Source: Gemmataceae bacterium (GTDB lineage Bacteria; Planctomycetota; Planctomycetia; Gemmatales; Gemmataceae). From it: 64,000 nt of DNA. This document shows, one piece after another, positions 18,094 to 26,602 of this stretch; within the stretch, counting starts at the first letter, position 1, and each line of letters begins with the position of its first letter. A program made the translations under genes and the position numbers. The stretch spans positions 1 to 64,000 of the forward strand of contig JANWVV010000016.1 in NCBI GenBank assembly GCA_025055795.1. Direction: 5' to 3'. Under the pieces are notes generated by a model. That model worked only from the letters and a program-made list of their open reading frames with translations. It searched no databases and was not told the origin of the DNA.

Positions 18094-18423
18094 TCTCCAA
18101 GGGGCGAAAATCTTCCGCTTGCCCCCATGCTCGATCCGCCTGCCGCATGGCTGATCGGCACGCCTGGTCCGGTCTATCTCGCGGGCCCCACCGCGCGGTG
18201 ATGCATGCTGGTCGGTGTCCTGTTGGACCGCTGCAGCCTCGATCCGCTTGGGGCTCGACTCGGATTTAGTAGGTTCACGTAGTTGCATCAGGCAAACAAG
18301 GCAATCGTCCGAAGAAGTTGGATGTGAGGATGGAAAGCGATAGGCCAGATTCCGTCGGTAGCAAAAAAGCGGTCTGTCTGGTATTTCTGGAAAATTACCC
18401 TGCCGTCTGATCTACTCTGCCGT

Positions 18424-18429
18424 TATACT
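18424..18429 (+). promoter_or_regulatory. Possible -10 element for ilvB
   Basis: TATACT matches five of six bases of the sigma-70 -10 consensus and lies 128 bases before the ilvB start. The -35 position 17 bases upstream (tgccgt) is poor, so the promoter call is tentative. Confidence 0.25.
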
Positions 18430-18438
18430 AAAAAAATA

Positions 18439-18450
18439 GTTGACGTCAAC
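18439..18450. promoter_or_regulatory. Perfect palindrome, possible operator
   Basis: GTTGACGTCAAC is a perfect 12-bp palindrome. If TATACT at 18424 is a -10 box, the palindrome would cover roughly +3 to +14, where a repressor would block transcription of ilvB. This reading is an inference from position. Confidence 0.35.
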
Positions 18451-18557
18451 TTGTTGTGGATGAGTGACGGCGGCCATCCCCCCAAGGGCAGGCGGACTGC
18501 CCTGGGCTAATTTTTGTTTGTCCACGCCGATGTTGAGGACTACCGGGATTTTCTCTT

Positions 18558-20327
18558 ATGAACACTGCAACGCCTGCCACGCCTTCTTCCGCCTATCCGC
18601 TCAGTGGTGCCGACATTCTGGTTCAGGCACTAGTCCGGCAGGGCGTGGAGGTGGTTTTCGCCTATCCGGGTGGGGCCAGCATGCCGATTCATCAGGCGTT
18701 GACCCGGGTGGCCGACCGGATCCGTACGGTTTTGCCTCGCCACGAACAGGGCGGGGGCTTCATGGCCCACGGTTACGCCCGGACCACGGGCAAGGCCGGT
18801 GTGTGCATTACGACCAGCGGACCAGGTGCCACCAATCTGGTTACCTGCCTGGCCGATGCCAAGATGGACTCGATACCGGTCATCGCTATCACCGGCCAGG
18901 TAGCCACCTCCGTTTTGGGCAACGATGCCTTCCAGGAAACGCCGATTGTGGAAATCTGTCGCGGGATCACCAAACATCACTATCTGGTCACGCGGGTGGA
19001 GGAAATTACTCGCGTGGTCAAGGAAGCGTTTTACATTGCCACGACCGGCCGTCCCGGTCCGATCATTATCGACATTTGCAAGGACGTTCAGACCGCCCGG
19101 CACGTTCCGGATTGGGACCCTCCGATGGATCTGCCGGGGTATCGGCCCTTCCGGCGGGCCCGTCGCCAGGAGCTGGAACCCATCCTGCACGCCCTGCGGC
19201 ACAGTAAAAAGCCTTTTATTTATGCCGGTGGAGGCATCACCCACGCCAATGCTGCGGCCGAACTGCGCGAATTTGCCGAACTGACCGGTATCCCCGTAGG
19301 CTTGACTTTGCACGGTCTGGGCAACTTCCCCGCCGATCATTACCTGTGCCTGCACATGCTGGGGATGCACGGCACCGTGTATGCCAATTATGCCATTAAC
19401 GATGCCGACCTGCTACTGGCCTTCGGCGTGCGTTTCGATGACCGGGTCACGGGCAAACTGTCCGAGTTTGCCAAACATGGCCGGATTGTACACATCGACA
19501 TTGATAAAAGCGAAATCCACAAGAACAAATACGCCCACATTCCGGTGCATGGCGACATCAAATGGGCTCTGGCCGATCTCAACGCCATGCTGCGGGAGGA
19601 AGCCAATGCCGATCTGATCGCCGGTGGCCGCTATACCGAGTGGTGGCGGCAGATCGATGCCTGGCGAGCCAGCGACCCGCTGCGCATTCCCGAGCGGGAC
19701 GATGCCATTTTGCCCCAGTTTGCCATTCGCCGCTTGTGGGAATTGCTGCACGAGCGTCACTGGCTGGAGCGTACCATCATCACCACCGGTGTCGGCCAGC
19801 ACCAGATGTGGGCAGCCCAGTTTTTCCATTTCAACAAGCCCCGCACCTGGATCACCAGTGGTGGACTGGGCACCATGGGTTTTGGCCTGCCCGCGGCCCT
19901 CGGAGCCAAGATCGCCCGGCCGGATCACCTGGTCATCGACATCGACGGGGACGGTAGCTTCCTGATGAACATCCAGGAGCTGGCCACAGCCTACACCGAA
20001 AAAATCCCGGTCAAGATCCTGCTGTTGAACAACCAACATCTGGGGATGGTGGTGCAGTGGGAAGACCGCTTTTTCAGTGGTAACCGGGCCCACACCTACC
20101 TAGGGGCAGGCGACGAGCACCCGCCCTATCCGGACTTTGTCACCATTGCCCAAGGTTTCGGCATTCCCGCTCGTACCATCAGCGATAAGAACGATCTGGA
20201 CGAGGCCCTCATCGAGCTGATCGAAACCCCCGGCTCATTCCTGTTGAACGTCCTGGTACCTCATCAGGAACATGTTCTGCCCATGATTCCCAGCGGCATG
20301 ACGGTCCGCGATATTATCAAGGCTTGA
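18558..20327 (+). CDS. ilvB: Acetolactate synthase, large (catalytic) subunit
   Basis: The 589-residue protein has the three domains of biosynthetic acetohydroxyacid synthase. The pyrimidine-binding N-terminal domain has [16 protein letters not shown] and [15 protein letters not shown] with the catalytic Glu. The central domain carries [15 protein letters not shown]. The C-terminal domain has the thiamine diphosphate motif from [10 protein letters not shown] (about residue 462) to [18 protein letters not shown]. It condenses pyruvate to acetolactate, or pyruvate with 2-oxobutyrate, in valine/leucine/isoleucine synthesis. No ilvN regulatory subunit or ilvC follows, which is unusual; the next gene encodes a helical-repeat protein. 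The ribosome site before the ATG is weak. Confidence 0.96.
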   Translation: MNTATPATPSSAYPLSGADILVQALVRQGVEVVFAYPGGASMPIHQALTRVADRIRTVLPRHEQGGGFMAHGYARTTGKAGVCITTSGPGATNLVTCLADAKMDSIPVIAITGQVATSVLGNDAFQETPIVEICRGITKHHYLVTRVEEITRVVKEAFYIATTGRPGPIIIDICKDVQTARHVPDWDPPMDLPGYRPFRRARRQELEPILHALRHSKKPFIYAGGGITHANAAAELREFAELTGIPVGLTLHGLGNFPADHYLCLHMLGMHGTVYANYAINDADLLLAFGVRFDDRVTGKLSEFAKHGRIVHIDIDKSEIHKNKYAHIPVHGDIKWALADLNAMLREEANADLIAGGRYTEWWRQIDAWRASDPLRIPERDDAILPQFAIRRLWELLHERHWLERTIITTGVGQHQMWAAQFFHFNKPRTWITSGGLGTMGFGLPAALGAKIARPDHLVIDIDGDGSFLMNIQELATAYTEKIPVKILLLNNQHLGMVVQWEDRFFSGNRAHTYLGAGDEHPPYPDFVTIAQGFGIPARTISDKNDLDEALIELIETPGSFLLNVLVPHQEHVLPMIPSGMTVRDIIKA

Positions 20328-20371
20328 TCCCTTCCCCGGTACCTGCCCAGGGGCACCCGGAGCTAGCTGCC

Positions 20372-21496
20372 ATGGCACGTAAGCGCGGCAAGGTGGACGA
20401 TTACCATAGCCGTGTGCAGGAATTATGCAGTGACGCTTTTGAATTGGACCACGGCCATGCCCAGATCGCGTTATTGCAAGAGGCGGTTCAGATCGCGGAC
20501 GCCCACGGCGACGCTGAGCTCGGCTACGAAGTACGCCACCACCTGATCGACGCTGCCACCTTTGGGGGTGCTCCAGAGGTGGCTCTGGTCGCCTTCGCCT
20601 GGTGCCTGGCCCGCAGCGATGAGGATCCCCAGCGGTTCGACCCCGATGACTTGTACTGGAAATACAAATGGATGGCCACCGCAGCCGTTAAGTTCCCAAC
20701 CATTTCCCAGCAGCAACTAACCCAGTTGCTGGAAGACATGCGGCAGCGCTACATCGCCGCCGGTATCGGCCTGCACCCCTTCTATCAGACCCGCCGCAGC
20801 GTTTACCTGACTATGGGTGAAATCCAAGCGGCCTGGCAGGACCACGAGCAGGTGCTGAAACTGGAACCAAATTGGATGAGCGATTGCCCCGCCTGTGAAC
20901 GGGACTCTACCGTGGACGTTTATCTCGAACTGGGCGATTATCAGCAAGCAGTTGCCACGGCCCAGCCCATTTTCGCTGGCAAGATGCGCTGCATGGAAGT
21001 GCCCCATCGTACCTATGCCAAATTCCTCTTATCGCTGCTGCAGCGTCAGGAGACCGAACGGGCCAGTGCCTACCACCGTCAGGGGCTTCGACTAATCCGG
21101 ACGCAACCTGCCTTTATCCAGGAGGCGGCTTTGCATTTGCTTTTTCTGACCCTGACCAACAATCTGGCAGCGGCCACACGCCTGGCCCAGCGTTACTTGC
21201 CGCTGTATCTGGCCTGCCGCTGCCCGCTGTGGCGTTTCGAATTCAGTCGGGTGATGGCTTTTGTTTGCCAGCGTCTGGCCCAGAGCGAACCTCCCTTGCG
21301 GCTCCGTCTGCCGGAGCATTTCCCGCTCCCGGAGGGAGTGGATCGAAAAGACTACTCCAGTCTGGCCATGCTTTTCCGGACCGAGGCCCAGGAACTGGCC
21401 ACTGCCTTCGATATCCGTAACGGCAACGACCACTATCGAAAACGCTTCGCGCAGTTGGACCTCTGGCCCCAACAGATCCAGCCCCTGCCTATGTGA
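20372..21496 (+). CDS. TPR-like helical-repeat protein of unknown function
   Basis: The ATG at 20372 starts 44 bases after the ilvB stop, with GGAG about 10 bases upstream. The 374-residue protein is helical throughout, with repeated A-x-x-x-A patterns such as IALLQEAVQIADAHGD and VYLELGDYQQAVATAQPIF that resemble tetratricopeptide repeats. A DCPACERD segment contains a CxxC pair. No signal peptide or membrane segment is seen, so it should be cytoplasmic. The short gap suggests co-transcription with ilvB. A regulatory or scaffold role is only a guess from position. I do not recognise a named family. Confidence 0.75.
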   Translation: MARKRGKVDDYHSRVQELCSDAFELDHGHAQIALLQEAVQIADAHGDAELGYEVRHHLIDAATFGGAPEVALVAFAWCLARSDEDPQRFDPDDLYWKYKWMATAAVKFPTISQQQLTQLLEDMRQRYIAAGIGLHPFYQTRRSVYLTMGEIQAAWQDHEQVLKLEPNWMSDCPACERDSTVDVYLELGDYQQAVATAQPIFAGKMRCMEVPHRTYAKFLLSLLQRQETERASAYHRQGLRLIRTQPAFIQEAALHLLFLTLTNNLAAATRLAQRYLPLYLACRCPLWRFEFSRVMAFVCQRLAQSEPPLRLRLPEHFPLPEGVDRKDYSSLAMLFRTEAQELATAFDIRNGNDHYRKRFAQLDLWPQQIQPLPM

Positions 21497-21765
21497 GCGA
21501 TACGGCTTGCAGCACCGCACGACACCCTTACCAGCTACGCACAGGTGCGACAATCCGTGTCTGGTCAAGACTGCTCCGCTCGACATTCCGGCGCTTGACA
21601 ACTGGTTGATTCAGTGCAATTCGTTTCAGCAACGCACCGGGCTTGTTGCGTTCGCAGGCACTTATCGGGGGGCAAGCGGGGCTTGGACCTGGCACCTCCG
21701 GCGGACAACCCACAGCATGCTCCGGATATTTGTCAGTCGCCACGCTGTCGTTTTCTTAGCGATTC

Positions 21766-23088
21766 TTAGGAGTCCACGGTTGGTTCCAGTTGGTCCAGAA
21801 CTTCGTCCAGAACACGCAAAGCGGTATCGATTTGCTCGGCGGAAATGCATAGCGGCGGACAGAATCGTACAGCGGCCTCGCCGCAGCCAAGTAGCAACAA
21901 GCCTCGACGGAAGCAGCGTTGCAAGAGCTGATCGCGTATCTGGGGGGTGGGCAGATCCACCGCGGTCATCAGGCCCAGTCCGCGGACGTGACTCAAAACC
22001 GAATGACGACTACTCAGTTGACGCAAGCCCAGCCGGAGTTGTTCACCACGGGCCGCTGCATTGGCGATATAGTGGCGTTCCAGCAGGTCCAGGGTTGTCA
22101 AGGCGGCGGCACAGGCCACCGGGTTACCGCCAAAGGTGCTGGCGTGGCTGCCCGCTGGCCAGTCCATAATCGCTGCCCGGGCCACGATTGCTCCCAGAGG
22201 CAGACCACTGGCAATCCCCTTGGCCAGACATAATATGTCGGGCTCCACGCCGTAGTGTTCCACGGCAAACATCCGGCCCGTACGTCCCATACCGCTTTGC
22301 ACCTCGTCGACTACCAGCAGGATGCCATGGCGATCGCACCACTGTCGCAACGCCGGGAGACAACCGGGCGGCAGAGGATGGTACCCCCCCTCTCCTTGGA
22401 TCGGCTCGACGAAGATGGCGGCAATTTCTTCAGGAGGGGCCAGTTTAGGCAAAAGGTTGGTCTCCAGTTCTTCGGTCAAGCGGCAGCCGGTGGTGCAGCG
22501 TTCCCCCTCGGGGCAGGATCGCGGAAAGGGAACGTGGTGGATTTCGGGAACCAGGGGGGCAAAGCCGCGGCGATGCACCGCTTTGGAAGCTGATAACGAC
22601 ATCGCCCCGTATGTCCGGCCGTGGAACGCCCCCAGAAAGGCCAGCACGCGCGGTCGGCCAGTGTGGTAACGGGCCAGTTTCAAAGCTCCTTCGATCGCTT
22701 CAGCCCCACTGTTGCAGAAAAACACCTTTTTGGGCGTGGGGCCGGGAACCAAGCGGGCCAGTCGCTCGGCCAGTTCCACCTGCAGGGGGTAGTAAAAATC
22801 CGTGCCGCTCATGTGAATCAGTTGTGCCGCTTGCTGTTGGATCGCGGCTACCACTTGCGGATGGCAATGCCCCGTTGCGGTCACGGCTATGCCTGCTGTG
22901 CAATCCAGATAGAGGTTGCCGTCCACGTCCTGCACCACACAACCGCTGGCCCGCTGCACCACTAGCGGATAGGCCCGCGTGTATGATGGAGACACCCGGG
23001 CGGTGTCCCGCTGCAGCCATTCCTGCGCTTTGGGCCCTGGCGGTGGCACCCGTATGTCTGGGACCTGCCGCCCGTCGAATAGCCACAT
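21766..23088 (-). CDS. Class III aminotransferase (4-aminobutyrate/acetylornithine type)
   Basis: The ATG at 23088 follows GGAG by 9 bases. The 440-residue protein matches fold-type I, class III pyridoxal-phosphate enzymes: DGNLYLDCTAGIAVTATGH, FFCNSGAEAIEGALKLAR, GAFHGRTYGAMSLSASK, IFVEPIQGEGGY, VVDEVQSGMGRTG and LAKGIASGLPLGA with the PLP Lys. The HEGTYG-like and GMGRTG motifs fit 4-aminobutyrate or related omega-amino-acid aminotransferases better than ArgD, but substrate is not certain. The aldehyde dehydrogenase gene 137 bases upstream on the same strand supports a route in which the amine is converted to an aldehyde and then oxidised. Confidence 0.88.
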   Translation of the reverse strand: MWLFDGRQVPDIRVPPPGPKAQEWLQRDTARVSPSYTRAYPLVVQRASGCVVQDVDGNLYLDCTAGIAVTATGHCHPQVVAAIQQQAAQLIHMSGTDFYYPLQVELAERLARLVPGPTPKKVFFCNSGAEAIEGALKLARYHTGRPRVLAFLGAFHGRTYGAMSLSASKAVHRRGFAPLVPEIHHVPFPRSCPEGERCTTGCRLTEELETNLLPKLAPPEEIAAIFVEPIQGEGGYHPLPPGCLPALRQWCDRHGILLVVDEVQSGMGRTGRMFAVEHYGVEPDILCLAKGIASGLPLGAIVARAAIMDWPAGSHASTFGGNPVACAAALTTLDLLERHYIANAAARGEQLRLGLRQLSSRHSVLSHVRGLGLMTAVDLPTPQIRDQLLQRCFRRGLLLLGCGEAAVRFCPPLCISAEQIDTALRVLDEVLDQLEPTVDS

Positions 23089-23225
23089 GTCTTGTCTCTC
23101 CCCGTTGATGGTCGGATCAGAACTGCTCCCCGGCCCTCAGCACACCTGCGAACGACTAGCCGCAGGAAAATTTCAGAGGTCGATCGAAACAGATTAGTCA
23201 GGCGATTCTGCAGCGATGGTGGTCA

Positions 23226-24734
23226 TCAGTCAATGCGGGCGGAAAGCCCCTGGGCCATTTTGATCTCTGTGCCGTGGTTGATGGTCCAGGCCGTTTTGTG
23301 CGTCACTACTTCGACCAACCCTGCCGCCGAGGGGTGACCATTGCCGCTCTTTTTCACGCCGCCGAAAGGCAGATGCACTTCCGCCCCGATGCAGGGCAGA
23401 TTGACGTACCCCATGCCGTAGTCGCACTCGTCGCGGAAGAAGCGAATGCGGCGATAGTTTTCCGAAATGACTGCCAGCGACAAGCCATAGTCCACGTCGT
23501 TGTGGATCCGGACGGCTTCCTCATCATCCCGGAACGGAATCAAAGCGACATGGGGGCCGAACACTTCTTCGCGCAGGGCGGGCAGGTCGGTCCGCCACTC
23601 CGTGCGATAGATGAAAGGCGACATGTAGCAGCCGCCCGGATGGATGCCCGGAGCCGGACCACCGTCCAGAAGCAGCTGTACCCCCGCCGTTTGTCGCACT
23701 TGGGCATTGTACTGTTCAATTTTTTGCATCGCGGCCTGATTGATGACCGGGCCGGCGAAATAAGTGGCGTCCAGGGGATCGCCGAAGCGTAAGCGCCGCG
23801 CAGTGGCCACGAAGGCCTCTGCGTAATGGTCCAGCAGCTTTTCGTGCACCAGGATGCGGCTGGCAGAAACGCACCGTTGCCCCGTTGTCTTGAAGGCGCT
23901 GATGATCCCGGCATTAACGGCCAGTTCGAAACGGGCGTCGTCGCAAACGATAACGGCGTTTTTGCCACCCATTTCCGCGGCCACGATCCGGTCCGGCATA
24001 CCGGCGGACAGTTCCTGGATCCGCTTACCCACTTCGTAACTGCCTGTGAACAGGACGACGTTGACGCGGGGATCGCGTACCAGTAATTCGCCAACGGCAC
24101 CATCTCCATGAATCAGGTTGATTGTGCCCGGCGGAAAACCGGCTTCCTGGAACAACTCGACCAGCTTTTGTCCGACCGCGGGGGTGTCTTCACTCGGCTT
24201 GAAAACGGCAGTGTTACCCTCCAGCAGACTAGGGCCAAGCATCCAGAGCGGAACAGCGAAAGGGAAATTCCAGGGGGTGATCACGGCTACTACGCCCCAG
24301 GGCTTGCGTCGCACGTAGGAATCCTTTTCGGCAATCTCACTGGCCACCACATCGCCGTAGATCCCCTGCCGCCCGACTCCGAAAACGTACTGCACCATGT
24401 GCAGGCCTTCGACCACTTCTGCTCGGCACTCGGCAATGTTTTTTCCGCACTCCCGGGCCATCAGCTCGGCAATGGCCTCGGTGTCGCGTTTGATCAGTTG
24501 GGCCAGCCGATCGAAATATTCAGCGCGGACAATCCGGCTGGTGCGTCGCCAGGCGGGATAGGCCTGACGAGCGGCAGCTACCGCGGCCCGCACCTCCTCA
24601 GCGGTGGCCTGGGGAAAGCGACCGACCACCTGTGACCTGTCCGCTGGGGACAGACTCTCGAAATCCTCGCGCGGTGGGGACCACTCACCCGCGATGGCCA
24701 GACGGCCGTGAATCGGTGGCAACAACAACGCCAT
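23226..24734 (-). CDS. NAD(P)-dependent aldehyde dehydrogenase
   Basis: The ATG at 24734 (502 residues) has GGGGAGGG about 8 bases upstream; the frame is open 46 codons further but unsupported. ALDH motifs are VITPWNFPFAVPLWMLGPSL, KPSEDTP, FTGSYEVGKRIQE, EMGGKNAVIV with the general-base Glu, TTGQRCVSASRILV with the catalytic Cys, EEVFGPHVALIPF and LPFGGVKKSGNG. It oxidises an aldehyde to an acid in the cytoplasm. Followed by a class III aminotransferase, it probably oxidises a semialdehyde from amino-acid or polyamine breakdown. The exact aldehyde cannot be read from sequence alone. Confidence 0.92.
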   Translation of the reverse strand: MALLLPPIHGRLAIAGEWSPPREDFESLSPADRSQVVGRFPQATAEEVRAAVAAARQAYPAWRRTSRIVRAEYFDRLAQLIKRDTEAIAELMARECGKNIAECRAEVVEGLHMVQYVFGVGRQGIYGDVVASEIAEKDSYVRRKPWGVVAVITPWNFPFAVPLWMLGPSLLEGNTAVFKPSEDTPAVGQKLVELFQEAGFPPGTINLIHGDGAVGELLVRDPRVNVVLFTGSYEVGKRIQELSAGMPDRIVAAEMGGKNAVIVCDDARFELAVNAGIISAFKTTGQRCVSASRILVHEKLLDHYAEAFVATARRLRFGDPLDATYFAGPVINQAAMQKIEQYNAQVRQTAGVQLLLDGGPAPGIHPGGCYMSPFIYRTEWRTDLPALREEVFGPHVALIPFRDDEEAVRIHNDVDYGLSLAVISENYRRIRFFRDECDYGMGYVNLPCIGAEVHLPFGGVKKSGNGHPSAAGLVEVVTHKTAWTINHGTEIKMAQGLSARID

Positions 24735-25082
24735 GGCTGTGCCCTCCCCGCTCCTTGACAGGCCCTGAAGATATGGATGTCCGCTATCATTCCATTCTAT
24801 CCACCCCCCGCCATCAACGCGGACCCAGCTTTCCTGACGCCACCTGTACCAACTGATATAGAACAGTAACACCAGTTAAATCCGAGGTATTGCACTGGTA
24901 CTCTCCGCCACTTGTCCCTGTTGCCGTTGTAGCTTACGGGTCAGAATAAAGAGAGGGTACGCCCGTCAGGACCCGTCTCGCGAGGGTTGGCACAGTCTGT
25001 GCGAACGTGGGTGTCAGGCTCCCTGACACGCGCTGAATTCTCGCTACACACCCGTGCAGGAACCGTTGCAGGAGATCGGAAC
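24735..25082. other. Divergent intergenic region
   Basis: This region separates the aldehyde dehydrogenase gene (minus) from the serine hydrolase gene (plus) and should hold both promoters. I found no gene or clear hairpin. Confidence 0.5.
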
Positions 25083-26573
25083 GTGTGGACGTCTCTGGCA
25101 GCCTGCCTGATCAGCGTGGCCGGATTGTATCCCTTGCCTTTGCCCGCTCGTGTGGAACGGCTGGTCGAAGCGGCCCGCAACGCGTGGCAGGCCCCCGGTG
25201 TAGCTGTTGTCATCGTCCGGCACAACCACGTCCTGTATCTGCGGGCCCACGGCCTGCGACAACTCCATCCCCCGCAACCCCTAACGGTCGACACCCTGTT
25301 CCCTCTGGCCTCCTGCACCAAGGCCTTCACCACTACTTTGATGGCTCAATTAGTGGATCAACAGCATTTGCACTGGGACGATCCTCCCAGCCGCTATCTG
25401 CCGGATTTCCACCTGTCCGATCGGCATGCTGATGCTTTGCTCACTCTGCGCGACCTGTTGTGTCACCGTTGTGGCTTGGCTGGACACGATCTGCTCTGGT
25501 ATCGCGCACCCTGGAACCTGGACGAAGTCGTGCGTCGGGCCCAGTATCTACCCTTGGATTACCCTTTCCGCAGCGGTTACGCTTACTCCAGCATTCCCTT
25601 CATTGTAGCTGGCAAAGTTCTGGAAAAACGCACCGGTCAACGCTGGGATACCCTGGTACGAGAGCGTCTGTGCGAGCCGATGGGCATGACCCATATCGTC
25701 TGTCGCCACGACGACCCGCTTCCCGCCGGGGTAGTGCCGGCCGTGGGGTACCGGCGGGAACTACCCGATGGTCCGCTGCGGGCTGTCGACCCCTACCCGA
25801 TGAAAGAAGCCAACCCTGCCGGCTCTTTGCAAACTACGCCACGGGATCTGGCTATTTGGCTACAATTCCAACTCAACGAGGGACGCGCTCCTAACGGCCG
25901 GCGACTGGTTTCCGTGGCACAGCTTCAGGAAACCCGGCGACCTCATAATCTGCTACCGATGACGCCCGCGGCCCGTCGTCAGAACCCTGAGACCGTGCAA
26001 CTGTGCTATGCCTTGGGCTGGCTCAGTTACGATTATCGTGGCCGGCACGTTGTGGCCCACGGCGGCCTGATCGATGGCTTTCGCCTGCAGCTGACCCTGG
26101 TGCCGCAAGCCGATTGGGCCTGCGCCGTACTGTGCAACCTGCAGGAGAGTCGCTTGCCACTAGCATTATCGAATGCACTGATGGACCTGTACCTGGGGCT
26201 GGCGCCCAAGGACTGGATTGCTTACTACCATCGCCTGGACGTGGACGAGGCCCGCGAACAGGCCCATGCCCGCACCGCCCGCCTGCAGCAGCGTAATCCT
26301 CGGCAATCCCCCACATTACCGCTGGAAGCTTACGCCGGCAAATACGATCATCCCGCCTACGGACCGGTGGTGGTGACACACCGACCAGGCGATGCGAGCG
26401 CCCCCCTCCTTCTACGCTTCAGCTCCTTCGACTGTCCCCTGGAACCGTTTGCTGGTGATGTTTTCCGCGTGCGGACCGGTTTGTGGGCGGATCATCTGGT
26501 CCGCTTTGCCGTACAGGACCGTCAGGTCACCACCCTGCACTTCCTGGAACTTACCTTCCGTCGTTGCCCATAA
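25083..26573 (+). CDS. Serine hydrolase of the beta-lactamase/class C family
   Basis: I start at the GTG at 25083, which has AGGAG about 9 bases upstream and opens directly into a signal peptide (WTSLAACLISVAGLYPLP). The frame reaches back to 24987 without such features. The catalytic domain has SCTK (Ser at residue 77) in the LASCTKAF context, and HGGLIDGF as the third box. The second box, usually YSN, reads YSS here. A C-terminal domain of about 110 residues starting near LEAYAGKYDHPAYGP resembles the beta-barrel domain of D-aminopeptidase/esterase relatives. The family includes esterases, D-peptidases and carboxypeptidases. No resistance function should be assumed. Confidence 0.88.
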   Translation: MWTSLAACLISVAGLYPLPLPARVERLVEAARNAWQAPGVAVVIVRHNHVLYLRAHGLRQLHPPQPLTVDTLFPLASCTKAFTTTLMAQLVDQQHLHWDDPPSRYLPDFHLSDRHADALLTLRDLLCHRCGLAGHDLLWYRAPWNLDEVVRRAQYLPLDYPFRSGYAYSSIPFIVAGKVLEKRTGQRWDTLVRERLCEPMGMTHIVCRHDDPLPAGVVPAVGYRRELPDGPLRAVDPYPMKEANPAGSLQTTPRDLAIWLQFQLNEGRAPNGRRLVSVAQLQETRRPHNLLPMTPAARRQNPETVQLCYALGWLSYDYRGRHVVAHGGLIDGFRLQLTLVPQADWACAVLCNLQESRLPLALSNALMDLYLGLAPKDWIAYYHRLDVDEAREQAHARTARLQQRNPRQSPTLPLEAYAGKYDHPAYGPVVVTHRPGDASAPLLLRFSSFDCPLEPFAGDVFRVRTGLWADHLVRFAVQDRQVTTLHFLELTFRRCP

Positions 26574-26602
26574 GTCAATTCTGCAGCAGGCCCGATGAAT
26601 GG

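Larger units (their letters stand above)
18094..18557. other. Leader region of acetolactate synthase
   Basis: This 464-base region upstream of ilvB has a -10-like TATACT at 18424-18429 and a perfect 12-bp palindrome just downstream. I found no leader peptide rich in branched-chain residues with a clear start and no T-box-like structure. Confidence 0.5.
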
